Positions 1 to 5,683 of a stretch of DNA of 7,734 nucleotides are shown in pieces. A program made the translations under genes and the position numbers. Source of the stretch: an uncultured Lutibacter sp. (lineage in GTDB: Bacteria; Bacteroidota; Bacteroidia; Flavobacteriales; Flavobacteriaceae); assembly GCA_913061425.1 (NCBI GenBank), contig CAJXUO010000058.1:1-7734 (forward strand), read 5' to 3'. How positions within the stretch are numbered: position 1 is the first letter of the stretch; every line of letters starts with the position of its first letter. Under the pieces are notes generated by a model. It was not told where the DNA came from. It saw only the letters and a list, made by a program, of their open reading frames with translations, and did not search any database.

Positions 1-1109
1 GTGTTAATATTCGCCAAGACGAAGCGATTAAGAATTTAAAAGAAAAATTAAACACTCAAAAAGAAGAAGTTGAAAATTTGCAAAAAAAATTCACTAAAGA
101 ATTTGAGAATCTTGCCAATAAAATATTGGAAGAAAAATCTATTAAGTTTACGGAGCAAAACAGTAAAAACCTTCAAGAGATACTAAAACCATTGCAAAGT
201 AATATTGATAAATTTGAAAAAAGAGTTGAAGACACACATAAAGATACTATTAGGCAATCATCCGCATTAAAACAACAACTCGAAGAATTGAGTAAAAATA
301 ATTTAAAGATTAGTCAAGAAGCAATTAACTTAACCAAAGCATTGAAAGGTGATAATAAAACTCAAGGAAATTGGGGAGAGTTAGTATTAGAACGTGTTTT
401 AGAAAAGTCTGGTTTAGAAAAAGGGCGTGAATATGAAATGGAAAAAAGTTTTGCGGATGAAACAGGAAATCAACTACGGTTACGTCCAGATGTAATCATT
501 CACTTACCTGATAATAAAAAAATGATTGTTGATTCTAAGGTTTCATTGACTGCTTATGAGCAATATGTCAATGCCGAAAACGATGAAGATTCAGCTCAGT
601 TTTTAAAAGAGCATATTGCTTCATTAAATCGTCATGTTTCTCAATTGAGTGAGAAAAAATATGAAGATTTATATCAAATAGAATCTCCTGATTTTGTATT
701 ACTTTTCATTCCAATTGAACCTGCATTTGCAGTTGCAATAAACAACGATAACCAACTGTATAACAAGGCTTTTGAGAAAAATATTGTAATTGTCACTCCT
801 TCTACATTACTAGCTACATTGCGTACTATTGATACGATGTGGAATAATGAAAAGCAACAACGAAATGCTATTGAAATAGCAAGACAAGCTGGAGCGCTTT
901 ATGATAAGTTTGAAGGTCTAGTTACTGACTTAACCAAAGTTGGTAAAAAAATGGATGAAGCGAAAACAGAATATAAAGGTGCTATGAATAAGTTGGTCGA
1001 TGGTCGTGGAAATTTAATTTCTAGTGTCGAGAAAATTAAAAAATTGGGTGCTAAAGCGAAGAAATCATTACCTGAAACAATTATTGAAAGAGCAAATGAA
1101 GATGAATAA
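1..1109 (+). CDS. rmuC: DNA recombination protein RmuC, 5'-truncated by the window edge
   Basis: RmuC-family proteins carry a PD-(D/E)XK nuclease-like fold and limit DNA inversion or rearrangement at inverted repeats; the biochemical activity is predicted rather than settled. The frame is open from base 3 with no stop, giving 368 visible residues. A TTG at 78 could be read as a start, but the residues before it continue the same charged coiled coil, so it is an internal Leu and the true start lies outside the window. Visible residues 1-110 are Lys/Glu/Gln-rich with heptad character, the usual RmuC coiled coil. The conserved core follows: GNWGE (about 122-126), then RPDV (about 161-164) and VDSK (about 176-179), which fit the PD...(D/E)xK pattern, then the conserved FIPIEPAF and TPSTLLATLRTI segments. 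The C-terminus KLGAKAKKSLP is typical of the family. It converges on the next gene with two bases between the stop codons. The family call is very secure; the missing N-terminus probably holds a membrane anchor, as is common in RmuC, but that is not visible. Confidence 0.95.
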   Translation, partial: VNIRQDEAIKNLKEKLNTQKEEVENLQKKFTKEFENLANKILEEKSIKFTEQNSKNLQEILKPLQSNIDKFEKRVEDTHKDTIRQSSALKQQLEELSKNNLKISQEAINLTKALKGDNKTQGNWGELVLERVLEKSGLEKGREYEMEKSFADETGNQLRLRPDVIIHLPDNKKMIVDSKVSLTAYEQYVNAENDEDSAQFLKEHIASLNRHVSQLSEKKYEDLYQIESPDFVLLFIPIEPAFAVAINNDNQLYNKAFEKNIVIVTPSTLLATLRTIDTMWNNEKQQRNAIEIARQAGALYDKFEGLVTDLTKVGKKMDEAKTEYKGAMNKLVDGRGNLISSVEKIKKLGAKAKKSLPETIIERANEDE

Positions 1110-1111
1110 CC

Positions 1112-2833
1112 TTATTTAACAATTACTTTTTTTGTGATCAATAGATCTCCTATCGAGCATTTTAAAAGATAAATTCCTGAAGATAAATTATTCACGTCAA
1201 TTTCAGTATTTGCATTGGTAAATGTCTTTAATAAGACTCTATCTCCTAATAATGAGAACAACTCAATGGTTTTTGTTTCAATATTAAAATTATTATTTAA
1301 CCTAATTTGAAGTTTATTCTTCACCGGATTTGGATATACACTCAATTCGACTCCGCTAAATTCATCTACAGATAAAGATTGCCCTTCAGTAATTGTTATT
1401 ATTTGGTTTGTAGCAATATTTTCAAATATATCTACTGTTCCGCTTAGCCATGTAACTTTGATTTCATCAATATTAGTTGCTGCGCCAACACCTACAAATT
1501 CAGAGTTAGAATTTTGTGAGATATACCCTTCACCACTTAATGTATATCGATATTGGATCTTACCTCCTGCTAAAACTTCAATCTTACTACCAATACCGTC
1601 TTTATTACTTGTTACACCTTCTAAATTTATTTTTATCCAATTGTTAGTGTTCGATGTCGTGTTTTCCCATAAGTAATTGTTATCCGTATCATTCATCACA
1701 ATAATATCTGGCAACCCATCATTATTAAAATCACCTATTGCATTTGAAAAACTAGTTCCTATATCATTAGCAAACCCGATTCCTGAAGGAATTAAATAAG
1801 TATCATCTCCTTGATTTTCGTAAAAGGCAGACGGCAATCTTGTAGGGTCACTACCGTCAAAAATTCCACTAACATATAAATCCAAATTTGCATCGTTATC
1901 AGCATCTAAAAAGACTGAGCCCCAAGCTATACTTTCAAAAGCAACTCCAATAGTTGGCGCTACATTGGTAAAAGTATCATCTCCATTATTTTTTAACAAA
2001 TAATTTCCTGCTGTTGTATTTGTCACATAGATATCAAACCAACCGTCATTATTATAATCTCCTATAGTTGTTGACATTGCGTCAATGGCTATTCCTGCTC
2101 CACTAATTGTAGAAACATCTGTAAAAGTACCATCACCATCATTTTCATAAAGTCTATTAATGTTTGCAACCTTATCATTTGCAACATAAATATCTTGATA
2201 TCCATCATTATTATAATCAAAAAACGCAGAAGTAAATGAAACTTGATTCCCTAGATTTATTCCTGCACTCACAGTAACATCTACATAAGTTCCGCTATCA
2301 TTTCTATATAAATAATTGTATTGGTTAAATGTCACATCGTCTCTATTACAGATAAACACATCTAAATCACCATCATTATCTATATCGCCAAATGAGGCTC
2401 CGTACGTATATTTATTATCAGTAAAAAGACCACAAGTTGCTGTAATATCTGTGAAATTCATACTTCCATCATTCTGATAAAACTTATTGAATCCAGAAAT
2501 GCTTGTTGCAAAAAAATCTTTATCTCCGTCACTATCATAATCAATCCAAATGACTTGTTTGGTTCTATATACGTCATTTATTCCAAGGTCAATTAATGTA
2601 AAAGTTCCACTGTTATTTTTATAAAAATAAACTTCTTCTCCGTCTGTAGAAGAATATGTAATATCATCCCATCCATCTCCATCAAAGTCACAAAAAGAAA
2701 CTCCTCCACCATATGTACTGTCACCATAAGAAACTCCAACTCCTAAAGATGTAGCACTATCTATAAATGAAAGTTGTGAATAGCTGTTTCCAACAACTAG
2801 TAATAGTAATAATATTAAAATACTTTTTTTCAT
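1112..2833 (-). CDS. Secreted FG-GAP/VCBS-repeat protein with ASPIC/UnbV domain and T9SS type A sorting signal
   Basis: A 573-residue exported protein with no assignable enzymatic function. Residues 1-19 form a signal peptide (MKKS, then a Leu/Ile/Val core, cleavage probably after NSYS). Residues about 45-380 contain seven repeats, each with a calcium-binding-loop motif of the DxDxDGxxD type, starting at residues 49, 98, 150, 206, 259, 310 and 368, spaced 49-58 residues, consistent with a seven-bladed FG-GAP beta-propeller. The sixth copy (DADNDANLD) has Ala in place of the usual Gly. Residues about 399-482 match the ASPIC/UnbV domain of CRTAC1-like proteins (for example IGSKIEV, SGEGYISQNS, TWLSG). 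Residues about 497-573 are a T9SS type A C-terminal domain (VYPNP near the start, SSGIYLLK and a KKVIVK end), so the protein should cross the outer membrane by T9SS and be surface-attached or released. It lies 15 bases downstream of glyA on the same strand and may be read through from it, but has its own promoter-like sequence. The role (adhesion, polymer binding or surface matrix) is inference. Confidence 0.92.
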   Translation of the reverse strand: MKKSILILLLLLVVGNSYSQLSFIDSATSLGVGVSYGDSTYGGGVSFCDFDGDGWDDITYSSTDGEEVYFYKNNSGTFTLIDLGINDVYRTKQVIWIDYDSDGDKDFFATSISGFNKFYQNDGSMNFTDITATCGLFTDNKYTYGASFGDIDNDGDLDVFICNRDDVTFNQYNYLYRNDSGTYVDVTVSAGINLGNQVSFTSAFFDYNNDGYQDIYVANDKVANINRLYENDGDGTFTDVSTISGAGIAIDAMSTTIGDYNNDGWFDIYVTNTTAGNYLLKNNGDDTFTNVAPTIGVAFESIAWGSVFLDADNDANLDLYVSGIFDGSDPTRLPSAFYENQGDDTYLIPSGIGFANDIGTSFSNAIGDFNNDGLPDIIVMNDTDNNYLWENTTSNTNNWIKINLEGVTSNKDGIGSKIEVLAGGKIQYRYTLSGEGYISQNSNSEFVGVGAATNIDEIKVTWLSGTVDIFENIATNQIITITEGQSLSVDEFSGVELSVYPNPVKNKLQIRLNNNFNIETKTIELFSLLGDRVLLKTFTNANTEIDVNNLSSGIYLLKCSIGDLLITKKVIVK

Positions 2834-2837
2834 GTGT

Positions 2838-2869
2838 CAAATATAAATCTAAAAAATATATTCTACAAA
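2838..2869 (-). promoter_or_regulatory. Promoter-like sequence for the FG-GAP gene, inside the end of glyA
   Basis: On the minus strand TTTG (2866-2869) is followed after 20 bases by TATATTTG (2838-2845), matching both Bacteroidota promoter elements at acceptable spacing. The -33 element lies in the last glyA codons and the -7 element ends only four bases before the ATG at 2833. Transcription would begin at or next to the start codon, giving a leaderless mRNA. This would let the T9SS-exported protein be expressed independently of glyA. Confidence 0.5.
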
Positions 2870-4132
2870 AAGAGGTCTGTGACTCATCATTTCATGAACT
2901 TTCTCACCTACCGAATTAAGAATATCTTCATTTTCATAATTCATAATTACTTCATCAATTAAAGCAACAATTCCTTCCATATCACTTTCAACCATACCAC
3001 GAGTAGTGATCGCTGGTGTTCCTACACGAATTCCACTGGTTACAAATGGTGATTTATCATCAAATGGCACCATGTTTTTATTCACAGTAATATCTGCTTT
3101 AACTAATGCTTTTTCAGCATCTTTTCCTGATATATTTTTATTTCTCAAGTCAATTAGCATCATATGATTGTCTGTACCTCCAGAAATCAACTTATAATTT
3201 CTATCTACAAATGCTTTTGCCATAGCTGCAGCATTCTTTTTTAATTGTATTTGATAATGTAAGAAGTTATCTGTAAGTGCTTCTCCAAACGCTATAGCCT
3301 TTGCTGCAATAACATGCTCTAAAGGACCTCCTTGCATTCCTGGAAAAACAGCAGAATTCATAATTGCTGACATCATTTTTGGTTTTCCACTTTTTAAAGT
3401 TTGTCCCCAAGGATTTTCAAAATCTTTTCCAAGAAGTATCATTCCTCCTCTTGGACCTCTTAACGTTTTATGAGTTGTTGTAGTTATAATATGACAATGT
3501 GGAATAGGATCATTTAATATTCCTTTTGCAATCAATCCTGAAGGGTGTGAAATATCTCCCATTAAAAGAGCTCCAACTGAATCAGCAATAACTCTAAAAC
3601 GCTTAAAATCCATATCTCTAGAATATGAAGATGCTCCAGCAATAATCAGTTGTGGTTTTTCTCTTGTAGCAGTTTCCTGAATTTTATCATAATTCAATAT
3701 CCCAGTTTCCTCTTCAACACCATAAAAAGATGTTTTAAATAATTTTCCTGAAAAATTAACAGGAGAACCATGAGTTAAATGTCCACCGTGAGATAAATCA
3801 AATCCTAAAATTTTATCTCCAGGTTTTAAAACAGCATGGTAAACAGCTGCATTTGCTTGACTTCCTGAATGCGGTTGTACGTTAGCATATTCTGCGCCAA
3901 ATAATTCTTTTGCTCTATCAATTGCAATTTGCTCAACAACATCAACTACCTCACATCCACCATAATAGCGTTTTCCAGGATAACCTTCTGCGTACTTGTT
4001 TGTTAGTACTGAACCCATTGCTTCCATTACTTGTTCACTCACAAAGTTCTCTGAAGCTATTAGTTCAATTCCATTTAATTGACGATTTTTTTCGTCTTCT
4101 ATTAGGTCAAAAATTAGTTGGTCTCGTTGCAT
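2849..4132 (-). CDS. glyA: Serine hydroxymethyltransferase
   Basis: PLP-dependent cytosolic enzyme that converts serine and tetrahydrofolate to glycine and 5,10-methylene-tetrahydrofolate, the main source of one-carbon units for purines, thymidylate and methionine. The 427-residue length is normal for bacterial GlyA. The PLP Schiff-base lysine is K222 in [14 protein letters not shown]. Other landmarks are IELIASENF (22-30), [14 protein letters not shown] (46-59, containing the conserved E49 and tyrosines Y56/Y57), HGGHLTHG (115-122, with the PLP-stacking His at 118), GDISHPSGL (192-200, with D193 and H196) and SGIRVGTPA (366-374, with the carboxylate-binding R369). DISHP in place of the enterobacterial DMAHVAGL form is, from memory, common in Bacteroidota. 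The ATG at 4130-4132 puts the family-typical N-terminus in place and has no Shine-Dalgarno sequence, as usual in this phylum. It is divergent from fahA across 168 bases and precedes the FG-GAP gene by 15 bases. No key residue is missing; intact housekeeping gene. Confidence 0.98.
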   Translation of the reverse strand: MQRDQLIFDLIEDEKNRQLNGIELIASENFVSEQVMEAMGSVLTNKYAEGYPGKRYYGGCEVVDVVEQIAIDRAKELFGAEYANVQPHSGSQANAAVYHAVLKPGDKILGFDLSHGGHLTHGSPVNFSGKLFKTSFYGVEEETGILNYDKIQETATREKPQLIIAGASSYSRDMDFKRFRVIADSVGALLMGDISHPSGLIAKGILNDPIPHCHIITTTTHKTLRGPRGGMILLGKDFENPWGQTLKSGKPKMMSAIMNSAVFPGMQGGPLEHVIAAKAIAFGEALTDNFLHYQIQLKKNAAAMAKAFVDRNYKLISGGTDNHMMLIDLRNKNISGKDAEKALVKADITVNKNMVPFDDKSPFVTSGIRVGTPAITTRGMVESDMEGIVALIDEVIMNYENEDILNSVGEKVHEMMSHRPLFVEYIF

Positions 4133-4170
4133 TGAGTTAGTACAATTTATATAAGGTTAAAAATATAAAG

Positions 4171-4178
4171 CAAAAGTA
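4171..4178 (-). promoter_or_regulatory. Possible -7 element for glyA
   Basis: On the minus strand these bases read TACTTTTG, a full match to TAnnTTTG, 38 bases upstream of the glyA start, which would give a leader of about 35 bases. The only nearby TTTG on that strand (4193-4196) is separated by just 14 bases, too short for a normal -33 element, and the ideal position reads TATA instead. It is a plausible but incomplete promoter. Confidence 0.4.
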
Positions 4179-4187
4179 GTAATTTCA

Positions 4188-4218
4188 TTTGTCAAACTAT
4201 AAGAAACTTATATATTTG
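4188..4218 (+). promoter_or_regulatory. Bacteroidota-type promoter for fahA
   Basis: The -33 element TTTG (4188-4191) and the -7 element TATATTTG (4211-4218, fits TAnnTTTG exactly) are separated by 19 bases, the optimal arrangement for the primary sigma factor of Bacteroidota. Transcription should start near 4222-4226, leaving a 5' leader of roughly 75-80 bases before the fahA ATG. Both elements match without a mismatch at ideal spacing, so the call is fairly strong although untested. Confidence 0.72.
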
Positions 4219-4228
4219 AAGTCAATAA

Positions 4229-4292
4229 ATTGTATATTATTTTTTTGTTATTAAAACACACTGATAATTATAATTTTAATAATTTATACAAT
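4229..4292 (+). repeat. Nested inverted repeats in the fahA leader
   Basis: ATTGTATA (4229-4236) pairs exactly with TATACAAT (4285-4292), and inside it TTATTAAAA (4248-4256) pairs exactly with TTTTAATAA (4274-4282) around a 17-base loop. Together they could form a long, almost wholly A-U stem in the fahA 5' leader, ending eight bases before the ATG. No known riboswitch or leader class is recognised. Confidence 0.4.
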
Positions 4293-4300
4293 AAGAAATT

Positions 4301-5581
4301 ATGAAAATAACAGCAAACGATCCGAATAGAAAGTCATGGTTAAACGTTGAATCTGATTCTGATTTTCCAATACAAAATATTCCTTTTGGAGTTTTTCTAT
4401 CTAGAGATGATATTATTACTATTGGAACAAGAATTGGTGATCGCGCAATAGATTTAGGTGCGCTACACCAACTTGGTTATTTTAAAGGGATTCCGCTAAC
4501 GGATGATCTATTTTTACAAGACACACTAAATGACTTTATTGCTGATGGACGTATGACTTGGAGATTAATTCGAAATCGAATTTCTGAATTATTTGACGAA
4601 AACAATACTACATTAAAAAATAACGAAGCGCATCAAAAAACAATCATTTTTAAAATGGATGAAATTGAAATGCAACTTCCTGTCGACATTGGAGATTATA
4701 CCGATTTTTATTCAAGTAAAGAGCACGCTACAAATGTTGGAATAATGTTTAGAGGGAAAGATAATGCATTAATGCCAAATTGGCTTCACATTCCTGTAGG
4801 GTATCATGGCCGCTCTTCTTCAATTGTTGTTTCTGGCACACCAATTAGAAGACCACATGGGCAAACGCTACCTTTAGGTGAAACTCAGCCAGTTTTTGGA
4901 CCTTCTCAAAGAGTTGATATGGAATTGGAAACGGCTTTTATTACAACTGCCGCTAATATTCTTGGTGAATCAATCCCTATAGATGAAACTGATGAATATA
5001 TATTTGGTATGGTCATGTTTAATGATTGGAGTGCTAGAGATATTCAAAAATGGGAATACGTACCCTTAGGACCCTTTTTAGGGAAAAGTTTTGCCTCTAC
5101 TATTTCACCTTGGATTGTAACTATGGATGCTTTAGAGCCTTTTAGATGTGAAAGTCCGAAACAAGAAGTTACTCCTTTACCATATTTACAGCAAAAGAGA
5201 ACAGATAATAGTTATGATATAAAACTACAGGCTATTTTAGAAACAGAAAATGGTGATAAAAATTTATTGTCACAATCTAATTTCAAATATATGTATTGGA
5301 CCATGGCGCAGCAATTAGCACATCATACTGTAAATGGATGTAATGTAAGAACTGGTGATATGATGGGAAGTGGAACTCTTTCTGGCCCCACTAAAGACAG
5401 TTACGGTTCAATGCTTGAGATTACTTGGGCTGGAAAAGAGCCTCTTACACTTAAAGACGGAACAAAACGTGTGTTTTTTAATGATGGTGATAATGTGATT
5501 TTACATGGTTATTGCCAAAATGAAAATGTAAGAATTGGTTTTGGTGAATGTGAAGGAAAGATATTACCTGCTAAAAAATAA
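4301..5581 (+). CDS. fahA: Fumarylacetoacetase (fumarylacetoacetate hydrolase)
   Basis: Cytosolic metal-dependent C-C hydrolase that splits fumarylacetoacetate into fumarate and acetoacetate, the final step of tyrosine/homogentisate degradation. The 426 residues are a full-length FAH with both the N-terminal SH3-like domain (about 1-125, including SDFPIQNIPFGVF) and the catalytic domain. By comparison with the mammalian enzyme, the metal ligands are D135, E208, E210 (VDMELE) and D242 (NDWSARD). The catalytic His is H142 (SKEHATN) with E373 as its likely partner. Substrate-binding positions R151, Y168 (GYHGR), Q249, Y253, K262 and T359 are all present. The ATG at 4301 gives an N-terminus (MKITANDPNRKSW) that leads directly into the conserved region; no better upstream start exists. 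A good promoter match lies 83 bases upstream. The other pathway genes (hppD, hmgA) are not in the window, so fahA appears to be transcribed apart from them unless they lie beyond the right edge. No defects seen. Confidence 0.97.
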   Translation: MKITANDPNRKSWLNVESDSDFPIQNIPFGVFLSRDDIITIGTRIGDRAIDLGALHQLGYFKGIPLTDDLFLQDTLNDFIADGRMTWRLIRNRISELFDENNTTLKNNEAHQKTIIFKMDEIEMQLPVDIGDYTDFYSSKEHATNVGIMFRGKDNALMPNWLHIPVGYHGRSSSIVVSGTPIRRPHGQTLPLGETQPVFGPSQRVDMELETAFITTAANILGESIPIDETDEYIFGMVMFNDWSARDIQKWEYVPLGPFLGKSFASTISPWIVTMDALEPFRCESPKQEVTPLPYLQQKRTDNSYDIKLQAILETENGDKNLLSQSNFKYMYWTMAQQLAHHTVNGCNVRTGDMMGSGTLSGPTKDSYGSMLEITWAGKEPLTLKDGTKRVFFNDGDNVILHGYCQNENVRIGFGECEGKILPAKK

Positions 5582-5582
5582 T

Positions 5583-5612
5583 TTTATAGAATTTTCTAAA
5601 ATTACTTTTTTT
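5583..5612 (+). terminator. Weak candidate terminator after fahA
   Basis: Just after the fahA stop, TAGA (5587-5590) pairs with TCTA (5595-5598) across a four-base loop, extended past one bulged A by TTT/AAA, and seven T residues follow at 5606-5612. The stem is AT-rich and the T run starts several bases after it, so this is poor by standard intrinsic-terminator rules. A second bulged hairpin (AATCTAA 5613-5619 with TTAGGATT 5627-5634) follows. The rest of the gap up to 5683 holds only the possible promoter of the next gene. Confidence 0.25.
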
Positions 5613-5658
5613 AATCTAAGTCTTTTTTAGGATTAAACCTTTGTTGAGGTTTGTAGTC

Positions 5659-5666
5659 TAATTTTG
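5659..5666 (+). promoter_or_regulatory. Possible -7 element for the MG2/plug gene
   Basis: TAATTTTG fits TAnnTTTG and ends 17 bases before the ATG at 5684, implying a leader of about 10-15 bases. An upstream TTTG at 5640-5643 is 15 bases away, shorter than the usual 19-20, so the -33 part is poor. Read-through from fahA is an alternative source of transcript. Confidence 0.35.
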
Positions 5667-5683
5667 AAACTAAAACTATTGCT

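Larger units (their letters stand above)
4141..4234. repeat. 10-base inverted repeat flanking the glyA/fahA divergent promoters
   Basis: TACAATTTAT at 4141-4150 and its exact reverse complement ATAAATTGTA at 4225-4234 enclose both promoter candidates. The left arm sits eight bases before the glyA start codon; the right arm lies at the beginning of the predicted fahA transcript. The core ATTGTA occurs a third time as TACAAT at 4287-4292. The repeat is directly visible; a role as a protein-binding site is inference, and high AT content makes chance matches easier. Confidence 0.5.

Noticed and set aside
78..80. TTG as the start codon of rmuC
   Set aside because: The frame is open to the left edge and the upstream residues continue the same coiled coil, so TTG is an internal leucine and the gene is simply cut by the window.
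1458..1676. 72-codon open frame on the plus strand
   Set aside because: It lies wholly antisense to the ASPIC/UnbV part of the FG-GAP gene, has no recognisable domain, and its length is expected by chance opposite a real coding sequence.
1706..2689. Repeated CCATCATTATTATAATC-like DNA as a possible CRISPR array or tandem DNA repeat
   Set aside because: The similar stretches are the codons for the DxDxDGxxD loops of the FG-GAP protein. They vary in sequence, are spaced by coding sequence of 147-174 bases, and lack identical repeats with short unique spacers.
3910..4140. 76-codon open frame on the plus strand
   Set aside because: It is antisense to the highly conserved N-terminus of glyA, and its Leu/His/Gln-rich product looks like a shadow translation.
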